26,782 nt of DNA from Catenibacterium sp. co_0103. Lineage in GTDB: Bacteria > Bacillota_I > Bacilli_A > Erysipelotrichales > Coprobacillaceae. The notes beneath the pieces are model-generated. The model had not been told where the DNA came from. It saw only the letters and a list, made by a program, of their open reading frames with translations, and searched no databases. Position 1 is the first letter of the stretch. Every line of letters begins with the position of its first letter. The stretch spans positions 1 through 26,782 of the forward strand of contig NZ_RCYB01000030.1 of NCBI RefSeq assembly GCF_004168205.1. The letters run 5' to 3'. The position numbers and the translations under genes are program-made. Below, one piece after another: positions 1 through 6,627 of the stretch.

Positions 1-179
1 TCAAGCCTGCTTGGCTTTGCCCTGTTTCTAGGCTTTCCCTTGTAGCCTTCGTGATACTTCTTCACTGTTCTGTAATCAACGCCATACTTTCTGGCAAGAT
101 CTGCATAGTTTGGTTTACTTTTAGTAAAATCCATTACATTAAGTTCAGCTGCTAGCTGATAAAAATCATTTGAATTCAT
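1..179 (-). CDS. istA: IS21-family transposase IstA, N-terminal fragment cut by the window edge
   Basis: An open frame starts at ATG 179-177 and runs 59 codons off the left edge without a stop, so only the N-terminus is visible. A strong GGAGG (188-192) lies 8 nt upstream and fixes the start. Residues about 24-40 read NYADLARKYGVDYRTVKKY, a helix-turn-helix of the kind found at the start of IstA, and the next stretch is basic (KGKPRNRAKPSR). IstA is the DDE transposase of IS21 elements and works with the ATPase IstB, which would lie beyond the edge. The catalytic domain is not in the window, so the family call rests on the HTH and on the IS-like end at 235-274. Another HTH-bearing transposase is possible. 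Confidence 0.7.
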   Translation of the reverse strand, partial: MNSNDFYQLAAELNVMDFTKSKPNYADLARKYGVDYRTVKKYHEGYKGKPRNRAKPSRL

Positions 180-234
180 CGATATTACCTCCGGTAAGAT
201 AATATCAATAAAATGAAAAAGGACAAAATAATTA

Positions 235-274
235 TGTAGGTTTTCCAACATTCTTATGTTGTCTTTTACCTACA
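235..274. repeat. Nested inverted repeat at the IS end
   Basis: TGTAGG (235-240) and AACAT (247-251) are mirrored by ATGTTG (256-261) and ACCTACA (268-274), around a 4-nt TCTT loop (252-255). The two arms are two inverted copies of one motif, TGTAGGT-N4-6-CAACAT. A single-stranded form would fold into a two-step hairpin. It probably serves as a transposase binding site, and might also block incoming transcription as a hairpin. Confidence 0.7.
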
Positions 275-337
275 TTTTTATTTTATCCTTAGCACTCTTC
301 AAACATTTCTGTTTCTAACAATGAGACTTATTATAAT

Positions 338-1720
338 TTATTTTTCAATATCTTCCATAGAAATAAGTTCCTGAGATACATTCACCTGCGAGAAACGAAG
401 ACCATGATCCTCGTACTCAAATTCTCCTCTCTGATTATCAATCGGATCGATGCGAAGCCATTTTTTCTCTGGCATGAATTCTTTTTGAATTTCAGAGTTC
501 GCTGGCATACGGAAAATATCCAGATTACCAAAGTAATAGTTCCAACGCTCTTTGTCTCCTTCACGCCATGCACTGCCACCAAAGGAAAGATCTGCAAATA
601 CCCATCCATAAGGTGCTACATAGAATTGTGCCCAATCATGGCATCCTGTATAATACTTCGTCACATATAGACCTGACTGCCAGCGTGCTGGAATTTGAGA
701 CATGCGGCAAAGTGTGATAAATAATAATGCCTGTACACCACAATCACCTTTTAGGTTGATTGCACAGTATTCTGGAATACATTCAATTGTGAAATATTCT
801 CTCATGAAAGAATACATCACTTTTGTTGTCACAAAATCATAGAATCGACGCGCTAAAATAATTGGATTTGTCTCATCTCCTGCAAGCTCATCTCTTAGTT
901 CTCTTAAGTAAGGAGTGAATACGATATGTGGTGCCTGCTCTTCCAGATAGAAATCTGGCTGTTCTTCAGATACCTTGGCAGGATCTAACTCTACATAATC
1001 TACATGGTAGTCAAATGAATAATCTACCATAAACTCCTGATTCTCTTTCAGTTCAGTCTCAAAATACACTGTTCTCTGTGGTGCATCAACAGGTGCTATA
1101 TATGTAATCTCTGGATTAGATGCATGAATCTCTACATTAGAAACCTGCTCATATACCTTAGGAATCGGAAGATATACGCGAACCTTGCGTCCTACCTCTT
1201 CGAATTCTTTCTTAGCTTTTATTGTTGAACGTATACGAGTGTGTACAGTTCTTCCACCATATTCCTTCATGTAATGTATATTTTCGTTAAGTAGATTCTG
1301 ATTTAGATTATTTTGCTTTTCATCCTCTGGATTTTCTGCAATGACACGCTTTGCGTAATCTGGACGAGTCTTAATGAGATTTTCATAGAATCGACGCTGA
1401 AAATGTACCTCGCCATCAATATAAATCCAATCTGCTGCACTGATTTCTTTTAAATGATCTAACTCTTCTTTTTTGAAATCACGTAGATGAATCATCATAA
1501 TCTCCAATGCTTCATCATAAGTAAAAGGATACTCATTACCACCCATAACGCCAATGACTTCCTGTTCGATTTCTAGACGTTTTCTAAGAGCCTGTGGAAT
1601 ATCCTTCTCTTCTAGAAAATAACGAATCATTTTCTGGGCTCCAGCATAATCACCATAAATTTTTAATTTCAGAACGTCCTCTGGAAGCGGAACATTCATA
1701 AAAGATAAATCCTGATACAT
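338..1720 (-). CDS. Transglutaminase-like (papain-fold) domain protein, 460 aa
   Basis: The C-terminal half carries the transglutaminase-core triad: Cys327 in KGDCGVQA, His361 in GCHDWAQFY and Asp377 in VFADLSFGG, in the usual order and spacing. Residues 1-150 are helical and charged, and about 160-260 look like a beta-rich domain. I see no signal peptide or membrane segment, so the protein is probably cytoplasmic. In bacteria this fold more often acts as a cysteine protease, amidase or peptide N-glycanase-like enzyme than as a protein cross-linker, and the substrate cannot be told from sequence. The start at ATG 1720 has GGAGG at 1729-1733. The gene stands alone between insertion-sequence DNA and a decayed region, and no clear terminator follows its TAA at 338-340. 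Family call firm, function unknown. Confidence 0.85.
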   Translation of the reverse strand: MYQDLSFMNVPLPEDVLKLKIYGDYAGAQKMIRYFLEEKDIPQALRKRLEIEQEVIGVMGGNEYPFTYDEALEIMMIHLRDFKKEELDHLKEISAADWIYIDGEVHFQRRFYENLIKTRPDYAKRVIAENPEDEKQNNLNQNLLNENIHYMKEYGGRTVHTRIRSTIKAKKEFEEVGRKVRVYLPIPKVYEQVSNVEIHASNPEITYIAPVDAPQRTVYFETELKENQEFMVDYSFDYHVDYVELDPAKVSEEQPDFYLEEQAPHIVFTPYLRELRDELAGDETNPIILARRFYDFVTTKVMYSFMREYFTIECIPEYCAINLKGDCGVQALLFITLCRMSQIPARWQSGLYVTKYYTGCHDWAQFYVAPYGWVFADLSFGGSAWREGDKERWNYYFGNLDIFRMPANSEIQKEFMPEKKWLRIDPIDNQRGEFEYEDHGLRFSQVNVSQELISMEDIEK

Positions 1721-1860
1721 GAGTTATACCTCCAATTTATATTACCGTTCGTTTTCAAAACCAATGAACTAAGCTGACTTGAATAGCATATCTGTCAATG
1801 TAAAGACTGCCTCCATATTTACATGAGTGATGTTATTAGCTGCTACAGTAAGGCTGGCTG

Positions 1861-2142
1861 TTAAGTAATCCCCAGATCACTCTCAATCCATAATTTATTC
1901 CTGAAGTCACTAAAATCAATAGCATGCTCAAAGCAGAATAATCCTATTCCTCGCCTACTGACAATTGAGTATGATACACATAATGCTTTCGCAAATTCCG
2001 TCTGACTCATAAGCTTTGTTTTCGAACTTCTTTTATATATTTCAAAAAACTCATCTGTAATCTTTTTTTCAAAATATAGTAAAATTATAGCATGTATGCA
2101 AATAACTTGCTGTATTTTATAATACATTTTCTCGTTCTCCAA
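1861..2142 (-). pseudogene. Degenerate XRE-type helix-turn-helix ORF
   Basis: The frame starts at TTG 2142 or, more plausibly, at ATG 2127 with GGAG just upstream, and ends in TAA at 1861. The first 45 residues are not recognisable. Residues about 46-63, MSQTEFAKALCVSYSIVS, look like the start of an XRE/Cro helix-turn-helix. The usual RWENG motif is corrupted to RRGIG, though the tail (FSDFRNK) still resembles the end of such a domain. This suggests point or frame damage in an old DNA-binding domain, possibly from a restriction or mobile-element gene. It sits directly downstream of a tnpA remnant. A small expressed protein is possible but unlikely. Confidence 0.45.
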
Positions 2143-2153
2143 TGATATCCTGT

Positions 2154-2261
2154 AGAAACATCATCTATCGCCTTGTTACGATGTTGAGTGCACATGATAG
2201 GCTGATAAGTCAACAAGACCACTGAATGATTATTATCATATAATTGCGTAGTATCTATTAC
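2154..2261 (-). pseudogene. tnpA: IS200/IS605-family TnpA remnant (N-terminal part only)
   Basis: Reading the minus strand from 2261 to 2154 gives a frame containing YDNNHSVVLLTY, IMCTQHRNK and AIDDVS. This matches the N-terminus of IS200-type TnpA (family pattern NNHSVFLLTYHL, then KYRRKVIDDVIS) with several substitutions. After AIDDVS the similarity is lost. There is a stop a few codons upstream, no start codon in the right place, and neither the HUH histidine pair nor the catalytic tyrosine survives in frame. It is a dead fragment of a Y1 HUH transposase gene, in the same orientation as the surrounding genes. Confidence 0.7.
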
Positions 2262-2352
2262 CTTATTTTTTGATTATATATAATACTGTTTGACAACAAA
2301 GGCAAAATAAAATGCCGTGTTTACAACATATTAAAGTTTCATTTCCTTCAAC

Positions 2353-2375
2353 AAAAAAGAATCTATTCAGATTCT
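2353..2375 (-). terminator. Intrinsic terminator of relQ
   Basis: AGAATCT (2358-2364) pairs with AGATTCT (2369-2375) around a 4-nt loop. On the minus strand a run of six T follows (2358-2353). The relQ stop codon (2363-2365) lies inside the stem. Confidence 0.85.
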
Positions 2376-3091
2376 CCTTTATTCATCATTGAACGTATCT
2401 TCTGCATACGTTCATCTAATTTAGCACTTTCTACTGAACAGTCATAAAGTTCCTGAGCAATAAGCTTTGCTTCATCTTCAGGAATATTCTTCTTATAGCG
2501 TAATTTATGTTCCAAACTTGCCCAGAAGTCCATCGCAATAGTACGAAGCTGTACTTCTACATAAACATACTTCTTTGTCTTCTGCAAAAAGATTGGTACC
2601 TGCACAATTAAGTGCAAACTACGATAACCACTAGGTTTAGGATTTTTAATATAATCCTTCATCTCAATCAAAGTAATATCATCCTGTCTTAAGAAGCTAT
2701 CTGCAAGTTCATAAATATCTTCAGGAAATGAACAAACAACTCTGACTCCTGCAATATCTCTTATATTTTCCTCTAATGATTCCATAGTCATTGGAATATT
2801 CTTGCGTCTTACTTTTCTCGCAATACTATCATATGATTTAATACGTGACTTAATACTTTCAATGGGATTACCATCATATTCTAAAGAGTACTCCTGATCT
2901 AATACTCTGAACTTTGTTTCTATCTCCATTACCGCACAACGATAATAAGACATCAATAAATCGAATGGTTTCTTATTCTTATCCAATAAATCTAAAAATT
3001 CATCAGAGAGGATACTTTGTTTCATAAATTCTTCTCTTTTTTGTTCAATGATTTTAAATCCACTTCTTTTTATATCTTCTAGATTCCTCAT
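2363..3091 (-). CDS. relQ: Small alarmone synthetase (GTP pyrophosphokinase, RelQ/YjbM type)
   Basis: It makes (p)ppGpp by moving pyrophosphate from ATP to GDP or GTP, feeding the stringent response in the cytoplasm. At 242 aa it has the length of a stand-alone synthetase, with no HD hydrolase, TGS or ACT domains. Synthetase motifs are all present: RIKSYDSIARKVRRK (83-97), RDIAGVRV (111-118), PSGYRSLH (153-160) and EVQLRT (179-184) with the conserved Glu179. The C-terminal helix is the part that forms the tetramer in RelQ proteins. Start ATG 3091 has GAAAGAAGG upstream. A TATAAT at 3119-3124, just downstream of the MATE gene terminator, suggests its own promoter, so control by synthesis is likely. 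RelP (YwaC) is the alternative; the length and motifs fit either, and RelQ is preferred. Confidence 0.88.
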   Translation of the reverse strand: MRNLEDIKRSGFKIIEQKREEFMKQSILSDEFLDLLDKNKKPFDLLMSYYRCAVMEIETKFRVLDQEYSLEYDGNPIESIKSRIKSYDSIARKVRRKNIPMTMESLEENIRDIAGVRVVCSFPEDIYELADSFLRQDDITLIEMKDYIKNPKPSGYRSLHLIVQVPIFLQKTKKYVYVEVQLRTIAMDFWASLEHKLRYKKNIPEDEAKLIAQELYDCSVESAKLDERMQKIRSMMNKGESE

Positions 3092-3118
3092 ATATTCATC
3101 CTTCTTTCAATCTATTTC

Positions 3119-3124
3119 ATTATA
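3119..3124 (-). promoter_or_regulatory. Possible -10 box for relQ
   Basis: A perfect TATAAT on the minus strand lies 28 nt upstream of the relQ start. No good -35 box exists at 16-18 bp, because that position falls in the stem of the preceding terminator. It is the best candidate in a 65-base gap. Confidence 0.4.
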
Positions 3125-3139
3125 ATCTATTTCTATAAA

Positions 3140-3167
3140 AAATGAACTGAGAAACCTCAGTTCATTT
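3140..3167 (-). terminator. Intrinsic terminator of the MATE gene and the long minus-strand operon
   Basis: AAATGAACTGAG (3140-3151) pairs perfectly with CTCAGTTCATTT (3156-3167), giving a 12-bp stem with a 4-nt loop, followed by T residues on the minus strand. The stop codon of the MATE gene (3157-3159) is in the stem. Confidence 0.9.
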
Positions 3168-4512
3168 GATCCAAAGCTTTCTTAAATTGTTTTCTAAACA
3201 ATAATACTGTAAATGTGATTGCAAGAATGTCTGCCACCGGTTCAGCCAAATAAACAGCTGTTGTCTTATCTACAAGTAATGCTGGCATAATATAAATAAG
3301 TGGGATTAAAAGAATAAATTTTCTAGTAACTGCCACAATAACTGATGCTTTCGCATTACCTAAAGCCACAAATGTCATCTGACAGGCAATCTGTATTCCA
3401 AAGAGTCCTACGACTGCCATATAAATTCTAAGTGCTTGAGTGGTAAAGAGTGAGAGTTCTTGTGCATTTGTAAAGAGTCCTACAAACATCTGTGGGAAGA
3501 TCTGAATAAGAAGCCAGATACATATTGAGAATACTAGACTGACTTTTAATAATAATTTAAATGTCTTTTGAACACGTTCTCTATTCTTAGCCCCATAGTT
3601 GTAGCTGATAATAGGTTGTGCCCCCTGTCCTAATCCCTGTAAAGGAAGCATCGCAAACTGCATAACACTAGTCAATATAGTCATTGCCCCTACTGCTATA
3701 TCTCCCCCATATTTTAATAAAGAAGAATTGAAGCAGACCTGGATGACACTCTCACTTGATTGCATCACAAAAGTAGAAAGACCTAAAGCGAGACAAGGTA
3801 AGATGACTGAGTGATTTAAAGATAAGTTTTTCTTTTTTATTTTAAGTTTTGTCTTTTTACCAAACAAGAAGCGAAGAACATAGAGACATGAACATCCCTG
3901 TGAGATGATTGTCGCAAGAGCCGCACCTTTGACACCTAAATTGAATCCAAAGATCAAAATAGGATCTAAGATAACATTACATAATGCACCAATGACAACT
4001 GAAATCATTCCGTTTTTCGCAAATCCCTGGGCTGTAATAAACATATTCATTCCCAATGTTAATTGTACAAATAGTGTTCCCATCGCATAGATATTCATAT
4101 AATCTACGGCATAGGTAATTGTATTACTGCTTGCGCCAAAAGCAAGTAAGAAGGTACGATTTCCAAAAAATAGAATAAGTGTAAGTACGATAGAAACGAT
4201 AATCTGCGTAATAAAACAATTACCTAATATCTTTTCAGCATAATCATTATTACCCTGACCCATATAAATAGACGCACGTGGTGCACCACCATTACCAACC
4301 AATGAGGCAAAGGCTGTCACAATCATAATTAACGGCATACAGACACCAACACCTGTTAAGGCAAGAGCACCTGTTTGAGGAATATGACCTATAAACATAC
4401 GGTCTACAATGTTGTAAAGCATGTTGATTAATTGCGCAATGACTGTTGGTAAGGCAAGTTGTCTGAGTAATTTACCTACTGGTTCAGTCGCAAGAAAATC
4501 CTTATTCTCCAT
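3157..4512 (-). CDS. MATE-family multidrug/metabolite efflux transporter
   Basis: A 451-aa integral membrane protein with about 12 hydrophobic segments in two homologous halves. Its N-terminus (LLRQLALPTVIAQLINMLYNIVDRMFIGH) is characteristic of the MATE branch that includes MepA, which exports cationic drugs or metabolites by Na+ or H+ antiport. The ATG at 4512 overlaps the end of thiN by 11 nt, and its GGAGG lies inside thiN, so the two are translated together as the last two genes of the operon. A perfect terminator follows. MATE genes are not usually part of this core cluster, so it may be a lineage-specific addition. Substrate unknown. Confidence 0.88.
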   Translation of the reverse strand: MENKDFLATEPVGKLLRQLALPTVIAQLINMLYNIVDRMFIGHIPQTGALALTGVGVCMPLIMIVTAFASLVGNGGAPRASIYMGQGNNDYAEKILGNCFITQIIVSIVLTLILFFGNRTFLLAFGASSNTITYAVDYMNIYAMGTLFVQLTLGMNMFITAQGFAKNGMISVVIGALCNVILDPILIFGFNLGVKGAALATIISQGCSCLYVLRFLFGKKTKLKIKKKNLSLNHSVILPCLALGLSTFVMQSSESVIQVCFNSSLLKYGGDIAVGAMTILTSVMQFAMLPLQGLGQGAQPIISYNYGAKNRERVQKTFKLLLKVSLVFSICIWLLIQIFPQMFVGLFTNAQELSLFTTQALRIYMAVVGLFGIQIACQMTFVALGNAKASVIVAVTRKFILLIPLIYIMPALLVDKTTAVYLAEPVADILAITFTVLLFRKQFKKALDQMN

Positions 4513-5113
4513 ATGTACCTCCTATTCTTTGTGATTCAATGAATATTAAATCTTCACTATTTTCAATTGTTAGAATACCATGACATTGATTAGAAATACA
4601 TAGTGGATCATGAGGTTCCAATATATAACCATCAAGGGGATAATCACAATTCTTTAATGTGAGAGCACAAGTCTTTTCAGTAAAGCATGAGAAGTACTTA
4701 TAATTAGTACAGCCTATTTGATGCTTACCTTTAGGTAAGAGGTATATTCTATTTATATCATCATATAAAGTGATTTTAATATCTGGATGTTGTCTAAGAT
4801 AGATGAGTACACCTAAAAAATGATCAATACGACCACCAATAACACCATAAAGATCTATTTCATCATAACCTCTATCGAGTGCTTCACTAATAGCAAGTTC
4901 TGTATCTGTTTCATCCTTATGAGTAGGAAAAGTAAGTACTTCTAATCCTTCTAAGTATTCTTTATGTTCTAGAGAATCAAAGTCTCCAATAGCACATAAT
5001 GGTTTAATTGATTGACGGTGTAGATGTTCTAAACCACCATCAACTGCAATATAAGGGATGTCTTTATTAAAGACATCCCCATTATTCATGCTTGCATATA
5101 AGCCTATTTTCAT
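4502..5113 (-). CDS. thiN: Thiamine pyrophosphokinase
   Basis: Transfers pyrophosphate from ATP to thiamine to give the cofactor thiamine diphosphate. At 203 aa it has the usual length. Diagnostic motifs are AVDGG (23-27), GDFDS (43-47), KDETDTELA (66-74) and GGRIDH (93-98); the C-terminal part forms the small beta domain that binds thiamine. The start ATG overlaps the rpe stop by 4 nt (ATGA) without a good Shine-Dalgarno of its own, which indicates translational coupling to rpe. The rsgA-rpe-thiN order is the same as in Bacillus. No thi-box riboswitch is seen nearby. Confidence 0.93.
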   Translation of the reverse strand: MKIGLYASMNNGDVFNKDIPYIAVDGGLEHLHRQSIKPLCAIGDFDSLEHKEYLEGLEVLTFPTHKDETDTELAISEALDRGYDEIDLYGVIGGRIDHFLGVLIYLRQHPDIKITLYDDINRIYLLPKGKHQIGCTNYKYFSCFTEKTCALTLKNCDYPLDGYILEPHDPLCISNQCHGILTIENSEDLIFIESQRIGGTYGE

Positions 5114-5754
5114 TTGAGTGAGTCAATAGCTTCCTGTCTATTTTCTGCTTTGAAGACATAGCTTCCAGCCACTAGAACATCTGCCCCAGCCCCACGGCAT
5201 AGGTTGGCTGTATTCGCATTGATACCACCATCTACTTCAATGAGGTAGCGTCTGCCATTTCTGATTTCTTTGAGTTCAGTGATCTTATCTAAGGCTGCAG
5301 GATTGAATGACTGGCCGCCAAATCCTGGTTCAACACTCATGACAAGAACCATATCTAAATCATCTAAGAATGGTTTGATTGCTTCCACATCAGTACCTGG
5401 TTTAATAGATATTGATGCAAGACATCCTGCATCATGAATACGCTGAATAAGTACACGTGCTTCCTGCATGCTTGATACAGCTTCAATATGGAATGTAATG
5501 AGGTCTGCACCTGCATTGATGAATTCATCTAAATACTGACCTGGATCAGTGATCATTAAATGTACATCAATGAATAAATCAGTCACAGCACGTAAATTAC
5601 TAAGAATGCTGTAACCAAATGAAATATTAGGGACAAAGTGTCCATCCATAACATCATAATGAATCCATGATTTTCCTCCATCATAGATTGTATCAATATC
5701 TTCTTTAAGATGCGCAAAATCTGCGGATAATACTGAAGGTGCAATTTTAACCAT
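5110..5754 (-). CDS. rpe: Ribulose-phosphate 3-epimerase
   Basis: Interconverts ribulose 5-phosphate and xylulose 5-phosphate in the pentose phosphate pathway. The 214-aa TIM barrel has all the landmarks: APSVLSADF (5-13), the metal ligands His32/Asp34 (IHYDVMDGHFVPN) and His65 (IDVHLMI), the phosphate loop SVEPGFGGQ (140-148) and Asp175 (EVDGGIN). It overlaps the end of rsgA by 8 nt and thiN by 4 nt, so it sits in the middle of a tightly coupled rsgA-rpe-thiN group. Confidence 0.96.
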   Translation of the reverse strand: MVKIAPSVLSADFAHLKEDIDTIYDGGKSWIHYDVMDGHFVPNISFGYSILSNLRAVTDLFIDVHLMITDPGQYLDEFINAGADLITFHIEAVSSMQEARVLIQRIHDAGCLASISIKPGTDVEAIKPFLDDLDMVLVMSVEPGFGGQSFNPAALDKITELKEIRNGRRYLIEVDGGINANTANLCRGAGADVLVAGSYVFKAENRQEAIDSLK

Positions 5755-6613
5755 ATCGTTTATCTTTCCTTTCTTTAACCTGCTTTAATAACTGCAGGTA
5801 ATCAACATATCTTGTTTCATCAATTTCTCCTGCTTCTACTGCTTCTTTAACAGCACAATGTGGTTCACTATCATGAAGACATCCTCTAAATTTACAATGA
5901 TGTGACAATTCTCTAAAATCATGATAAGTGACTGCAAGTTCTACAGGATCCATTTTAAGTTCTAATGATGAAAAACCTGGAGTATCTGCAATATAGCCAC
6001 CATACATAGGAATAAGTTCAACATGTCTTGTAGTATGTTTTCCTCTTCCTAATGCTTGAGAAATTTCATTTGTTTCAATATTAAGTTCAATGTTTAAGGC
6101 ATTGAGAAGACTTGATTTACCTACCCCACTCTGCCCTGTAACGACTGTTACACGGTTTTTAAGGATTGGTTTAATCTCTTCGATGCCTTCATTTTCTTTA
6201 CTTGATACAAAGTAAAGATCATAGGCATTGTACTTCTTTTTTATTACAGGAATAAGTTCTCTATTAAGATCTATCTTTGTGATAATGATGATTGGTTTAA
6301 TCTTCTCATATTCAACCATCGCGAGAAATTGATCTAGAAGCATCTGATCAAAATCTGGCTGGGCAATAGAGAATACAAGAAGTGCCTGATCTACATTACA
6401 GATAGGAGGTCTTTCCAATTGGTTATGTCTTTTTTCTAGTGTAAGAATATAACCAGAACCATCTTTTTCTTCCTGGAAGCTACAGAAGTCTCCTACGAGA
6501 GGCTTCTGACCTCTGTTTCTAAATTTACCACGTGCCCTGCAGCTAACAACCTTCTTACCTGTATCGACATAGTAGAATCCTGCAAGGACTTTTATAATCT
6601 GACCTTTAGGCAT
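5747..6613 (-). CDS. rsgA: Ribosome small-subunit-dependent GTPase A
   Basis: A late-acting 30S assembly GTPase, also called YloQ/YjeQ. The 288 aa show the expected order: N-terminal OB fold; circularly permuted GTPase with G4 (TKID, 112-115) before G1 (GQSGVGKS, 160-167) and G3 (DTPG, 210-213); then a zinc knuckle with Cys240, Cys245, His247 and Cys253. The switch region has GRGKHTTRH (189-197). Start ATG 6613 is preceded by AGGAG. It is 14 nt downstream of the PASTA kinase, a position conserved in Bacillota, where RsgA (CpgA) is a known substrate of that kinase. Confidence 0.96.
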   Translation of the reverse strand: MPKGQIIKVLAGFYYVDTGKKVVSCRARGKFRNRGQKPLVGDFCSFQEEKDGSGYILTLEKRHNQLERPPICNVDQALLVFSIAQPDFDQMLLDQFLAMVEYEKIKPIIIITKIDLNRELIPVIKKKYNAYDLYFVSSKENEGIEEIKPILKNRVTVVTGQSGVGKSSLLNALNIELNIETNEISQALGRGKHTTRHVELIPMYGGYIADTPGFSSLELKMDPVELAVTYHDFRELSHHCKFRGCLHDSEPHCAVKEAVEAGEIDETRYVDYLQLLKQVKERKDKRYG

Positions 6614-6627
6614 ATAATCTCCTATTC

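Larger units (their letters stand above)
1..274 (-). mobile_element. End of an IS21-type insertion sequence
   Basis: The istA fragment is preceded by 95 bases that end in a conspicuous inverted structure at 235-274. Read on the minus strand, the probable outer tip is TGTAGGTAAAAGACAACAT (274-256), starting with the TGT typical of IS21 ends. The distance from tip to istA start also suits the family. The element continues past position 1, so its other end, istB and any target duplication cannot be seen. The outer boundary at 274 is an inference. Confidence 0.55.
1721..2362. other. Decayed intergenic region with mobile-element debris
   Basis: This stretch of about 640 bases has no intact gene. 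It holds, on the minus strand, a scrap of an IS200/IS605 tnpA (2154-2261), a damaged XRE-type helix-turn-helix ORF (1861-2142), and an open run of about 34 codons at 1769-1873 that ends in TAG and that I do not recognise. The rest is AT-rich. A weak GGCA...TGCC pairing (2301-2316) is the only other structure seen. No convincing promoter for the downstream transglutaminase gene could be placed here. Confidence 0.65.

Noticed and set aside
301..314. AAACA-TTTC-TGTTT as terminator of the transglutaminase gene
   Set aside because: The stem is only 5 bp of A/T-rich pairs and no T run follows on the minus strand.
404..670. Plus-strand open frames opposite the transglutaminase gene and other antisense frames across the window
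   Set aside because: They lack ribosome sites, lie entirely opposite intact conserved genes, and have translations of poor protein-like composition.
2301..2316. GGCA...TGCC hairpin as the left end of the IS200-type element
   Set aside because: A 4-bp stem with an 8-nt loop is too weak, and the other end of the element is not recognisable.
4502..5200. TPP riboswitch near thiN
   Set aside because: thiN overlaps rpe, so there is no leader to hold one, and no conserved thi-box sequence is seen.
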